Source: Spirosoma fluviale
GTDB taxonomy: Bacteria; Bacteroidota; Bacteroidia; Cytophagales; Spirosomataceae
Reading direction: 5' to 3'
Assembly (NCBI RefSeq): GCF_900230225.1
Contig: NZ_OCNH01000001.1
Span: 744,001-808,000, forward strand
Length of the DNA: 64,000 nucleotides
Shown: positions 37,626-46,252 of the stretch, in pieces
How the letters are laid out: each line of letters begins with the position of its first letter
How positions within the stretch are numbered: position 1 is the stretch's first letter
Translations under genes and position numbers: made by a program
Notes under the pieces: model-generated
The model's database searches: none
What the model saw: only the letters and a program-made list of their open reading frames with translations
Told to the model about the DNA's origin: nothing

Positions 37626-38699
37626 ATGGAAGCTGTGCAATCCACTCAACCTGATAAACAAAAAATAACCCTGAAGGGTAAGATAAAACGCTATTTCTTA
37701 ACACTGCTGCGGCTGACGGACCAGCCCACGGTGAAGATCTACCGTGGTTTTGGCAATGATAAACAACTGACCATTTACGGGCACGTGTTCAGAAGAAGCC
37801 CGTTGCCCCGAAAGAAATACCGCGATATTGACTTCGTTAATCTGCTGGCCGTCATTCGGTTATTTCTGGTAAAGCCGTATCCGCGAACGACGGTGCGAAT
37901 CCGGTTCAACGAACAGGTGGTTAATGTCAATACGGACGACGATGGCTGTTTTCAGGTCGAATTACCCCTAACGAAAGCCTTGACGCCGGGCTGGCACCCG
38001 GTTCGGGCGCAGCTTATTTCCCAAACCATGATTCCGGAGCAGATACTGGCGGAAGGCGAAGGAAAGGTATTAATTCCGCACCCGACCCAGTTCATTTGTA
38101 TTTCGGATATTGACGATACGTTTCTGGTTTCGCACTCGGCTACCATTGCCAAACGATTGCTGGTCTTGTTGACCGAGAACGCGCATAGCCGGATGCCATT
38201 TGAGGGCGTTGTTGCCCATTACAAACTACTTGCCGAAGCCAATAGCGGACTGAATGCCACAAATCCGTTTTTCTACGTGTCGAGCAGCGAATGGAATCTG
38301 TACGATTATATTCTGGAGTTTTCGACAAAAAATGAACTGCCTGATGGTGTGTATCGTCTGAGCCAGCTCAAGCGCCTGTCGCAGGTGTTGAAAACCGGTA
38401 AGGGCAAGCACCATACAAAATTTGACCGGATTGAGCAGATCATCAACATGTACCCAAACCAGCAGTTTATCTTATTGGGCGACGATTCGCAACAGGACCC
38501 GATCATCTACGAGTCTGTCGTTCGGCAGTATTCCCGCCAGATTCGGTGCGTGTACATTCGGCAAATTCATGCCGAACATAAAGCTCGGACGGAGCAGTTG
38601 ATGGCCAGTATAGAAGCCAACGGGGTAGCCAGTTGTTACTTCGCGCACAGTGCCGATGCCCGGCTCCATTCGATAGCCATCGGGCTTATCCCGGAGTAA
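37626..38699 (+). CDS. App1-type phosphatase-domain protein (DUF2183)
   Basis: 357 residues. The catalytic HAD-like motif DIDDT lies at 161-165 with the nucleophile D161. LLGDDSQQDPIIY near residue 282 supplies the later acidic motif. The N-terminal 150 residues form a beta-rich domain seen in App1 relatives. Yeast App1 dephosphorylates phosphatidic acid, so this enzyme may convert phosphatidate to diacylglycerol. The gene is divergent from a lipid kinase with the opposite predicted reaction. Substrate in bacteria is not established. Confidence 0.87.
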   Translation: MEAVQSTQPDKQKITLKGKIKRYFLTLLRLTDQPTVKIYRGFGNDKQLTIYGHVFRRSPLPRKKYRDIDFVNLLAVIRLFLVKPYPRTTVRIRFNEQVVNVNTDDDGCFQVELPLTKALTPGWHPVRAQLISQTMIPEQILAEGEGKVLIPHPTQFICISDIDDTFLVSHSATIAKRLLVLLTENAHSRMPFEGVVAHYKLLAEANSGLNATNPFFYVSSSEWNLYDYILEFSTKNELPDGVYRLSQLKRLSQVLKTGKGKHHTKFDRIEQIINMYPNQQFILLGDDSQQDPIIYESVVRQYSRQIRCVYIRQIHAEHKARTEQLMASIEANGVASCYFAHSADARLHSIAIGLIPE

Positions 38700-38700
38700 G

Positions 38701-39120
38701 TTATAACCCCCGCTGCGGTTGCCAGATGGTGCAGCTGTCCGTTGTTGATTGCGTTTTTACGAATGCGTAATAAATAGACCGTTTTAACTCACCCTGGCAG
38801 TTGGCTGCGACAGTTACAACCAGTCGCTGGTTATTCGTTACCAGACTATCGGGTATGATCAGCTCATCAGCGGTGTTGATCTTTATTTTTAAATCCTGGG
38901 GGGTGAATCCAAGGCTTTGCGCCGTATCCTTCAGGACGTAGACACTCCATTCGAAACTTAAGGGAGACGTGCCGTACTCACTGGCCGTCAGAGCCAGACC
39001 ATTGCCTGTGTAACAACGTTGATCCACACTTATTTTTTGAGGAGACCGGCAGGGGCTTGTATCATCCTGAAGTGTACAACTGCTCACGAAAAGCAGGCTG
39101 AAGGCTACGATGGTTTTCAT
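38701..39120 (-). CDS. Small lipoprotein of unknown function
   Basis: 139 residues. The leader ends FVSSC with C15 as the lipidated residue. The mature part has three further cysteines (in SPCRSP, QRCYT and ANCQG) plus one near the end (DSCTIW), suggesting disulphides in the envelope, and beta-strand-like stretches resembling a PKD/Ig-type domain. It converges on the App1 gene with 1 bp between the two stops. No family recognised. Confidence 0.7.
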   Translation of the reverse strand: MKTIVAFSLLFVSSCTLQDDTSPCRSPQKISVDQRCYTGNGLALTASEYGTSPLSFEWSVYVLKDTAQSLGFTPQDLKIKINTADELIIPDSLVTNNQRLVVTVAANCQGELKRSIYYAFVKTQSTTDSCTIWQPQRGL

Positions 39121-39315
39121 GACAATGACGTTGAGATGTAGTTGAACATACTCTTACTACTTAAATGGAGCAGAAAAGTTAGTAGTTCTGAAGAAGTGGG
39201 CTCAGCCCAGAGATAGCTGTACATGTGGTGCTGCGGATAATGGAATAGGGTTTGTTTGCGAGTTCGTCCTGATCTGCGACTAACCGGCATACCTCATTTA
39301 AACTACCGAGAACCC

Positions 39316-40938
39316 ATGTCTGCACAAATTTTCTTTTCTGAGAATGCGCATTTAGTTAAGGCGATCAAAGAACGGACCGACCTTCTTAGGCTGTCGCCCG
39401 AAAAACTCTACCCCTGGTGGCGTCGACCCTGTAAGGTGAAACTTCTGTTGCTCACCGATGGAACACTCAACTTTGGCCTGGGCGATTTTGGCCTGTCCAC
39501 TTTTGTTTCTATTCTGTCCAATGACGGGCGTTACTACGTCGACTTTGAAATCACGATCGCCCACCGGGGCTTTTCTGTTGGTAACCCGGGCGTGCCGGTT
39601 TCTCGAAGTATTCCAAATTTTCGCTTTACGGACGGCACGCATTTCTCCGATACGATGTACGATCAGGTTTGGCTGTTCGGCTTCGATGCATCGCCGGTAG
39701 GCCTCTCCGACGCCGAACTGGTGCTTCTGAGCACGTTTATGAATAACGGCGGGGGCGTATTTGCCACCGGCGATCACGGAGAACTGGGACGAGCCCTGGG
39801 CGGTTCTGTCTCGCGGGTACGCAAGATGCGGCTCTGGACCAACGCCAGTGGTAATGTAGGCATGCAGGACCCCAACCGTAACGATACGAACCGGATTGGT
39901 CACGACCCAGGTTCGCAGTTTGACGACCAGTCCGACGATGTCCCTCAGGAGATACAGCCCCGTCTGTACTCCAGCTCGCTGGGCGGCTTTCTGCGCGAAA
40001 CCTACCCGCACCCCATTTTATGCAGCCCGCTGGGACGTATCAAGGTGTTGCCCGATCACCCGCACGAAGGACAATGTGTAGAACCGACAGACCTTGGCGG
40101 CAATTACGAAAAAGATGGAACCCCCGAGTTTCCGATGGGGATAGCGCCCGAAATTATTGCCTATTCAACGGTATTGGCTGGGAGTACAGCCGGTACCAAG
40201 CTGGCAACACAAGCGCAAACCTTCGGGGCCATCTGTGCCTATGACGGCCATAAAGCCAATGTAGGGCGGGTGGTGACCGATTCGACCTGGCATCACTTTG
40301 TGAATATCAACCTGATTGGTGATGCCTCCGAACCCGATACGAACGTGAAGGGGCTTGGCTTTATGGCATCTCCCACCGGGCAACAACATCTGGCCCAGAT
40401 CAAACACTACTACATCAATACGGCGGTATGGCTTTCCCGAACAACCAATCACGCCTGTTTCCGGTCGCGCTTACTCTGGCAGTTAGTGTTTGAACACCGA
40501 ATTCTGGAAGCCACCATGGACAATCCGGCGCTGCGGTTCGAGCGAATTACGCCGTCTCTGCTATACAGCATTGGCACGCATGCGACCGATGTGCTGGGGA
40601 AAAAGGCGAGTCAGTGTAGACGGTTGCAATTGCTCATTGACATTGTTCGGCCCATTTTGCCCGAATTTGTCCAACTGATTGACCCATGGCTGAACAATCG
40701 AAAGCAGGAGGCCAACCCGCCCATTCCGTGGTTTGACTTTAATCCCCTGCTGGCTATGGCGCTGGGTGGTGGACTGGTGACTCTGCGGGATAAGTTCGTA
40801 AGTGCCAACCTGGACGACCCCAACCGGATTGAGGCCAAAGAGATTATGGCGGTATTTCAGGAAGGAGCCAAGCGTGGCGTTGAGGTAGGCTTGAAAGAAC
40901 TAAATACGGATCTCCGTAAGTTTAGCACCATTCGTTAA
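39316..40938 (+). CDS. Hypothetical protein with glutamine-amidotransferase-like N-terminal fold
   Basis: 540 residues from ATG 39316; an earlier in-frame GTG-type start at 39256 adds 20 residues without a leader. Residues of about 35-190 show an alternating beta/alpha pattern with VKLLLLTDGTLNFG, YDQVWLFGFD and NNGGGVFATGDHGELG, resembling ThuA/class I amidotransferase-like folds, but no catalytic Cys-His-Glu triad could be identified. The rest is soluble and unassigned. Acidic and His residues in GDHGELG could bind a metal. It stands alone; function unknown. Confidence 0.7.
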   Translation: MSAQIFFSENAHLVKAIKERTDLLRLSPEKLYPWWRRPCKVKLLLLTDGTLNFGLGDFGLSTFVSILSNDGRYYVDFEITIAHRGFSVGNPGVPVSRSIPNFRFTDGTHFSDTMYDQVWLFGFDASPVGLSDAELVLLSTFMNNGGGVFATGDHGELGRALGGSVSRVRKMRLWTNASGNVGMQDPNRNDTNRIGHDPGSQFDDQSDDVPQEIQPRLYSSSLGGFLRETYPHPILCSPLGRIKVLPDHPHEGQCVEPTDLGGNYEKDGTPEFPMGIAPEIIAYSTVLAGSTAGTKLATQAQTFGAICAYDGHKANVGRVVTDSTWHHFVNINLIGDASEPDTNVKGLGFMASPTGQQHLAQIKHYYINTAVWLSRTTNHACFRSRLLWQLVFEHRILEATMDNPALRFERITPSLLYSIGTHATDVLGKKASQCRRLQLLIDIVRPILPEFVQLIDPWLNNRKQEANPPIPWFDFNPLLAMALGGGLVTLRDKFVSANLDDPNRIEAKEIMAVFQEGAKRGVEVGLKELNTDLRKFSTIR

Positions 40939-40978
40939 GCCGCTTTTGCTAGCCCTTTCCCTCACCTGACTAAAAGTC

Positions 40979-41023
40979 ATAACCCTCCGCATTCCCGCCG
41001 TTTTTGGCTATGCGGAGGGTTAT
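40979..41023. terminator. Bidirectional terminator
   Basis: A perfect 14-bp stem (40979-40992 with 41010-41023) with a 17-nt loop sits between two convergent genes, 40 bp after one stop and 6 bp after the other. Confidence 0.85.
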
Positions 41024-41029
41024 TGTTAT

Positions 41030-41782
41030 TTACCGAGCCAGATAACCGCCATCGACCGGATAATATGAACCCGTAATGAACGATGCTTTTTCGGAACTGA
41101 GCCAGACAACCAGCTCGGCCACTTCCTCCGATTTTCCCAAACGACCGATGGGGTGCAGCCCGATCAACTGCTGTTTGATCTCATCCGATAATGCCGATAA
41201 TAGGGGCGTGTCAATATAGCCCGGCCCAACGGCATTGATACGAATGCCCTGGGACGCGTATTCGAGAGCCGCCGTTTTGGTGAGGCCCACCATACCGTGC
41301 TTCGCCGTTACGTAGCCCGGTGATCCGGCAGTGCCAACCTGTCCCAGAATAGAGGCCATGTTCACAATGGTGCCTTTGCCCTGTTTCAGCATTTGCTCCA
41401 GCTCGTACTTCATGCAAAAGAAAACACTGTTGAGGTTCACGTTGATGATATGGTGCCATCCGTCGAGGCTATAATCGGCTGTCATGTTCAGTTCGCCCCC
41501 AATCCCGGCATTGTTGCAGGCAATATCGAGCGAGCCAAAGGCTGCAACGGTTTCCTGCACCAGTTTCTGGCACTGAAGCGGGTCACTAACATCGCTTTTG
41601 TAAAAGCGGATATGTACACCGGCGGCAGTTAGTTGATCCACTACTTGCTGGCCCTGTACGTCGTCAATGTCAGAGATCATCACATTTGCCCCGCGCAGAC
41701 CATAAAGTTCTGCCACTGCCTTGCCGATACCTGAAGCGGCTCCCGTTACCAGAGCCGTTTTTCCGAGTAAGTCTTTATCCAT
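41030..41782 (-). CDS. Short-chain dehydrogenase/reductase
   Basis: 250 residues from the ATG at 41782 (MDKDLLGKTALV); a longer in-frame start at 41818 adds 12 residues unlike the family. NAD(P)-binding TGAASGIG lies at 13-20. NNAGIGG, the catalytic serine in NMASILG and the YVTAK active-site motif follow in order, then the GPGYIDTPL and DGGYLAR ends. The substrate cannot be inferred. ISDIDD with an acidic residue after the second strand suggests NAD rather than NADP. Confidence 0.93.
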   Translation of the reverse strand: MDKDLLGKTALVTGAASGIGKAVAELYGLRGANVMISDIDDVQGQQVVDQLTAAGVHIRFYKSDVSDPLQCQKLVQETVAAFGSLDIACNNAGIGGELNMTADYSLDGWHHIINVNLNSVFFCMKYELEQMLKQGKGTIVNMASILGQVGTAGSPGYVTAKHGMVGLTKTAALEYASQGIRINAVGPGYIDTPLLSALSDEIKQQLIGLHPIGRLGKSEEVAELVVWLSSEKASFITGSYYPVDGGYLAR

Positions 41783-42032
41783 AACTGATCGATTGCGAAA
41801 ACTAAATGTACCCATCACTCCGACTAAATGTGCGGACTGTTGAAATTGCCGGGTCGGTTGACGGCTCGAAATAAGCGAAAATGAAACGGGCGCATCATGA
41901 CTACAAATAACTACGGGGTTGATTGAAATCAGTAAATCAACCAGTAACGACTACTTTGGCAAGTATCTGAACGATATACTTTAGGTCGCTACCAGGAGAC
42001 TTTGAACAGCGACTGGGTAAACTCCACTGGTT

Positions 42033-42992
42033 ATGATAAATTCTGAACCTGTACAGCTACCCACAACCGGGATTCTGGGCAGTGGACAAATTGGAACGGC
42101 CTCGGCCGTACTGGCGGCCAGAGCGGGTCATCCGGTACTGCTCTGGACACGCTCTGCGCGTAAAGAAAGCGCTATCCGGGCTCAACTGACGAAGTTATCA
42201 ACTTTTTGTGAGGAGCACATGAGTAAGCCCACACAGCCCGTTGGACTCATACAGATTATTACTGATCTGAACTTGTTGGAGGCCCAAAGCGATGTTTTGT
42301 TGGAATGCATTATTGAAGACATGGATGAAAAGGTAGACTTATTGAGTCGCCTGACGCTTTGTCGGGAAAAGAATAAACTGGTGCTTTCGGCAACGAGCGG
42401 GTTATCCATTACAGAAATGGCCCGGCGGAGCGGATTGGAACAGGTTCTGGTTGGCGCTCACTTCTGGAATCCTCCCTACCTGATCCCCCTTGTAGAGGTC
42501 ATAGCCGGGGAACAAACGCCCCCGCAAAAAGTGGAACAAGCCTGTAACTGGCTCACTATGTTGGGCAAACGACCCATTCGTTGCCCGGATATCCCCGGCT
42601 TTATCGGCAATCGGCTCATGCACGCACTTTGGCGGGAAGCCCTCGCTCTGGTAGATTCCGGAGCCTGCTCTCCGGCCGATATTGATACCATGATTAAATA
42701 TACCTTCGCCCTGCGACTACCAGCCCTGGGACCGATGGAAAACATGGATCTGGTTGGCCTCGATCTAGTGAATCGGGTGCAGAGTTACCTATTGCCCGAT
42801 CTGGCTGTCAATACCATACCCGCCCATTCATTACGAGATCGGCTGGCTGCGGGTCAAACAGGAATGGAAGCTGGTCAGGGTTTTTATGACTGGACCGTTC
42901 GGGATGCCGCCGACGTGATTCGGCAACGCGACCTCACCATTCTGCATCTGTTGCGCAGGCTGGGCGAATTGCCGGAAAAGACGGATTTATAA
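42033..42992 (+). CDS. 3-hydroxyacyl-CoA dehydrogenase family protein
   Basis: 319 residues. The Rossmann motif GSGQIG lies at 16-21; the acidic residue that usually ends the second strand is replaced (LLWTRSARK), hinting at NADP or altered cofactor use. The catalytic region GAHFWNPPYLIPLVEVI and the C-terminal helical domain with DIPGFIGNRL and FYDW are typical of 3HCDH. Without an enoyl-CoA hydratase or thiolase nearby, it may act on another 3-hydroxy acid, for example L-gulonate/lambda-crystallin-like substrates. Confidence 0.88.
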   Translation: MINSEPVQLPTTGILGSGQIGTASAVLAARAGHPVLLWTRSARKESAIRAQLTKLSTFCEEHMSKPTQPVGLIQIITDLNLLEAQSDVLLECIIEDMDEKVDLLSRLTLCREKNKLVLSATSGLSITEMARRSGLEQVLVGAHFWNPPYLIPLVEVIAGEQTPPQKVEQACNWLTMLGKRPIRCPDIPGFIGNRLMHALWREALALVDSGACSPADIDTMIKYTFALRLPALGPMENMDLVGLDLVNRVQSYLLPDLAVNTIPAHSLRDRLAAGQTGMEAGQGFYDWTVRDAADVIRQRDLTILHLLRRLGELPEKTDL

Positions 42993-43312
42993 GAAGGCTA
43001 TGTAGTTTGGCACCGTAGTCAAGACCTGCATATTGAGTTCGATCAGGTGTATGAATACCCCCCTTTTAACCTCCAATAGCTCAACATCGTTGTTTTATTT
43101 CTAAAATTTGATTATTTCGATAGATTAAGTATTTGCTGGTAGGGGATCCGCTTACAAAAAACAGAGCAATGACGAGGCTTGGTTTCCAGATAATGGAATA
43201 ATGTTCCGTAATATGGAAACCAAATGAGCTAAAATGGTGAGTTTATGCCTGATAATCAGCCTAGATATTTGTTGGCATAGTTTTGGGTTTCGTGTGTTCT
43301 TACAAATTTTCT
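42993..43312. promoter_or_regulatory. Upstream region of the first receiver gene
   Basis: 320 bp without a gene. It holds a symmetric palindrome (43179-43223), a TAGTTTTG box (43278-43285) matching TAnnTTTG 27 bp before the ATG, and, overlapping that box, a TTGGCATA sequence resembling a sigma-54 -24 element. No RNA gene seen. Confidence 0.45.
43179..43223. promoter_or_regulatory. Symmetric palindrome upstream of receiver 1
   Basis: An outer perfect 10-bp arm pair TTGGTTTCCA/TGGAAACCAA (43179-43188 with 43214-43223) encloses, after 6 nt on each side, an inner GGAA/TTCC pair with a 5-nt loop. The spacing is exactly symmetric about 43201. It lies 90 bp before the ATG and has no T-tract, so an operator or enhancer-like site is more likely than a terminator. 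A related palindrome precedes receiver 2. Confidence 0.6.
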
Positions 43313-43741
43313 ATGGAAAGTAATCGGTCTCTGTCGATTTTTATTCTGGATGATAATCCTTTTTGTGGAACTATTACTGAGCAGTATGTTCGTACCCTTG
43401 GCTATACTAATGTCACCTTGTTTACAGAGGCAGAAGTCTGTCTTAGCCAACTCACAAAGAAACCGGATATCATCTTCCTGGATTGCCAGGTAAGAGCCTG
43501 TGATTGTATAGACACCGTTCGCAAAATTGGGCGTATTAACCCCCATATCTATCTGGTCGTTCTGGCTGATCAGGAAAACATAGAGACTGTCAGGCAATCG
43601 CGGAAGTACGGAGCTTTCGATTGTATTGTCAAAGGGAATGATGATCTACAGAAAATTGATGATGTATTGAAAAAAATTCAGCAGGTTATGGCACTTCTGG
43701 AGCTACGGCCGCCAACTAGTTCAACTTCTTCTAAGTCATAG
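43313..43741 (+). CDS. Single-domain response regulator, degenerate receiver (paralogue 1)
   Basis: 142 residues from ATG 43313; the frame opens at a TTG (43283) but the ATG aligns with paralogue 2. The receiver shows the acidic pair in FILDDNPF and phosphoacceptor D57 in IIFLDCQ. The position that is Ser/Thr in active receivers is alanine (A85 in VVLADQEN), and the DxxMP-like turn is changed, so phosphorylation switching may be weakened. The lysine in IVKG is kept. There is no output domain. A Ser/Thr-rich tail ends the protein. It is a tandem duplicate of the gene at 44097. Confidence 0.88.
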   Translation: MESNRSLSIFILDDNPFCGTITEQYVRTLGYTNVTLFTEAEVCLSQLTKKPDIIFLDCQVRACDCIDTVRKIGRINPHIYLVVLADQENIETVRQSRKYGAFDCIVKGNDDLQKIDDVLKKIQQVMALLELRPPTSSTSSKS

Positions 43742-43924
43742 AGACGACTTATACCTAAAACAGTTTCACGGCAGAAAAAAGTGAAGAAGATAACTGTTTA
43801 AATTACACTATTAGTATACTTGTAATATAGTTTTTGTAGGAAATTGATAATATATTTCGCTTGTATGTTTAAAAAAATGAAAAATGCCCCTATTCATTAG
43901 TTACTTTTATCAATTATTATAAAC

Positions 43925-43932
43925 TATATTTG
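43925..43932 (+). promoter_or_regulatory. Candidate -7 box for receiver 2
   Basis: TATATTTG matches TAnnTTTG exactly. It lies 164 bp before the ATG, and no TTG is at the right distance for a -33 element, so the call is tentative. Confidence 0.35.
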
Positions 43933-43962
43933 CACATATCCTGTAGATTGACAATAAGGAGA

Positions 43963-43985
43963 GGTTTTCCCTAATGTGGAAAACT
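43963..43985. promoter_or_regulatory. Palindrome upstream of receiver 2
   Basis: GTTTTCC (43964-43970) pairs with GGAAAAC (43978-43984) around a 7-nt spacer containing TAATGT. The GGTTTTCC/GGAAAAC halves resemble GGTTTCC/GGAAACC before receiver 1. It is 111 bp before the ATG. Confidence 0.5.
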
Positions 43986-44096
43986 AGTCCAAATAATAGA
44001 TTTATTCGGTAGATTATTTAGGTTAACTAGCTGATTGTTAGTCAGTTTACGGGTTGGCATAGTATTAGATTAATTAGTTATTATAAATAAATACAC

Positions 44097-44549
44097 ATGG
44101 AAAATAACAACTCCTTATCCATTTTTATTCTTGATGACGATCCATTCTGTGGTAGTCTTTACGAGCAGCATGTGCGCAATCTGGGCCATACGAACGTAAA
44201 ATTTTTCATGGATGGCCAGGAATGCCTGAACAGCCTGACCGAACAGCCCGACGTTATTTTTCTGGATTACCACATGGAGCCTCTTAATGGCCTTGATGTG
44301 CTGCGGAAAATAAAGCGCTTTAATCCCAATATTTATCTGGTCGTCGTCTCCAGTCAGGAAGATGTACAGGTTGCGGTCAACTCCTTGAAGTACGGAGCGT
44401 TCGATTACATTATTAAAGGAAGGAATGAATTCGAGCGTATTGGCACTGTTCTCAGAAAAGTTCAGGAAGTGATGGAGCTGTTGAAGCAGCATCCGCAGGG
44501 TAAATGGAAAAAATTGCGGAACCTGTTCGGCATGGAGCCAAAGCGATAA
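44097..44549 (+). CDS. Single-domain response regulator (paralogue 2)
   Basis: 150 residues. Receiver residues are complete: D13 and D14 in FILDDDPF, phosphoacceptor D57 in VIFLDYH, serine S85 in VVVSSQED, and lysine in IIKG. There is no output domain; a basic tail (KWKKLRNLFGMEPKR) follows. It shares long blocks with paralogue 1 (SLSIFILDD, PFCG, TNV, KYGAFD). A stand-alone receiver can pass phosphate in a phosphorelay or bind a partner protein. The hybrid kinase with an Hpt domain at 51737 is a possible partner. Confidence 0.93.
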   Translation: MENNNSLSIFILDDDPFCGSLYEQHVRNLGHTNVKFFMDGQECLNSLTEQPDVIFLDYHMEPLNGLDVLRKIKRFNPNIYLVVVSSQEDVQVAVNSLKYGAFDYIIKGRNEFERIGTVLRKVQEVMELLKQHPQGKWKKLRNLFGMEPKR

Positions 44550-44647
44550 GCAAGCCCTTTGTGCTTTGATTTATAGCGTAAATGATTAGCCTAAATACTA
44601 TTGAGTTGATCTGAGACTGGTGTAGTACTTGTAACGCGCTTGTTTAT

Positions 44648-46252
44648 ATGACTAAGTCCGCAACTTATACAACCGATATTGACCAATTACGCAGGGGCCT
44701 GCATACGATTGGTATTCCTGTGGCCGTAGAATCCTCAGCGGACTTCACTTATCCTATAAACAGTTATCTATACCGGAATCCTGACGGTAGTATCCGCTGG
44801 CTCTGGCCCGTAGCTGCCAAGGAACCGGATTTTCTTCGGTTTTATCAGGTCGACAGCCAACGCGCACAAGTGTTTGTGTGGGTGGTCAGACTGTTATTTC
44901 GGCTGGGATTAGGTCGCTGGGTAGCCCACGATCGGCTAACGCTCTATACATCCGAAAGCGGTAATCAACTCGTACGGCAAAGTCAAATAAAGCGATGGGC
45001 CTTGTTTACCGGTGTTGCCGGACCCAATCGGAAACTGGTAATTTGGCATTGTATGCGTTCGGGGAAACGCTATCTAACGAAAATTGCCGTCGGCTCCGCT
45101 GCGCTGTCTGGCTTACGACAGGAAGCGCGGGCACTGCGACAGCTACAGCAAACACCATTTCTACAGGTCAATACCCCTGCGCTAACCGCATATTCGTTGC
45201 GATTTGTTACGACCGGCTTCCTGATTCAGGAGGACATAGGCGTAACCTGTATGCCGCAAACGAATCAGCTGGCCCAATTGCCTGAACATATTTTACAGGA
45301 GATTTTTAGTCGAAACTGGCATACGCAACCGTTGTATCAAACCAGATTTTGGCGGCAGGCTCACCAAAATCTGTCAGCACTAAGGACGGCTAACGATCCG
45401 CGTATACCAGCCGGTCTACTCGACAAACTAGACCTGCTGATGCAGTCCCTGAATGATCAGATGACGGTACCGATAGCTGCGGCACATGGTAACTTTACGC
45501 CCTGGACGATACTGTTGAGTGGCAGACAGGTGAGCGTTGTAGATTGGGAACGCTACGCCGAAGAGTTGCCGGGGCTTTATGATTTGTTTCATTTCCTGTA
45601 TCAGTCGGCAACACGCATCAACAATCAGGACTATAGCACTACCCGGCACCTGATCGATGCTACGCTGAACCGTCCGGAATGGAAACTGTTTCGGGAAACC
45701 TATCAGTTGGATACGGGTCTGGCCGAAATCTTATATCTGGCTTACACCGTTACGGCTACCTTACAGGACTATAGCCAGCAGATGGATTGGTCCGAGCAGG
45801 TTAGCGGGCAATTAACGACCTGGAGCGACGCCCTGACACATTGGTTGAATCGGCAGGAGGTTAGTTCTGATCACCAGTTGTTGTTCCAGGATGTGGCATT
45901 CTGGCTGCATCAACAACCTAATGGAACCTTGACTGCGACAAGCTACACCGGCCTGGTCCCCGATGCAGTAGACTTATGTGTACCTCAGTCAACTGCCCTT
46001 CAGCTGGCATATTACCTCCAGCATCATTCACTTACGCACGAACTGGTCAGCAAACCGGGGGAGGGTATGAATCAGCTTTATATCCGTTGTCTGGATAATT
46101 CAACCCTGCGCATCAATTTGAACTGGCAAGTTAAACCCGGCAAACTGAGTGTATGGAGCTTGTCGGGAAGCAGGCTGGGCACCACACTCGTGGGCTTAAA
46201 ATATTTAACGTCTAAATCGGTCAAACGTACGTTCACCTATTTTATCGCCTGA
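44648..46252 (+). CDS. Aminoglycoside-phosphotransferase-fold protein with altered catalytic residues
   Basis: 534 residues. The central region (about 115-380) resembles APH-type kinases: HGNFTPWT at 280-287 and DWERYAEELPGLYDLFHF from D299. In active APH enzymes the first motif reads HGDxxxxN. Here the catalytic Asp is N282 and the metal-binding Asn is T287, so catalysis is doubtful, although the later DWE aspartate is kept. The N-terminal 110 and C-terminal 130 residues are unassigned. Its place just before two glycosyltransferases suggests a role in surface polysaccharide assembly. It starts 98 bp after receiver 2. Confidence 0.7.
   Translation: MTKSATYTTDIDQLRRGLHTIGIPVAVESSADFTYPINSYLYRNPDGSIRWLWPVAAKEPDFLRFYQVDSQRAQVFVWVVRLLFRLGLGRWVAHDRLTLYTSESGNQLVRQSQIKRWALFTGVAGPNRKLVIWHCMRSGKRYLTKIAVGSAALSGLRQEARALRQLQQTPFLQVNTPALTAYSLRFVTTGFLIQEDIGVTCMPQTNQLAQLPEHILQEIFSRNWHTQPLYQTRFWRQAHQNLSALRTANDPRIPAGLLDKLDLLMQSLNDQMTVPIAAAHGNFTPWTILLSGRQVSVVDWERYAEELPGLYDLFHFLYQSATRINNQDYSTTRHLIDATLNRPEWKLFRETYQLDTGLAEILYLAYTVTATLQDYSQQMDWSEQVSGQLTTWSDALTHWLNRQEVSSDHQLLFQDVAFWLHQQPNGTLTATSYTGLVPDAVDLCVPQSTALQLAYYLQHHSLTHELVSKPGEGMNQLYIRCLDNSTLRINLNWQVKPGKLSVWSLSGSRLGTTLVGLKYLTSKSVKRTFTYFIA

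Larger units (their letters stand above)
43742..44096. promoter_or_regulatory. Upstream region of the second receiver gene
   Basis: 355 bp of AT-rich sequence without a gene. It contains a TATATTTG -7-type box (43925-43932), a palindrome related to that before receiver 1 (43963-43985), and TTGGCATAGT (44054-44063), shared with the receiver 1 upstream region at nearly the same distance from the ATG. Confidence 0.45.
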
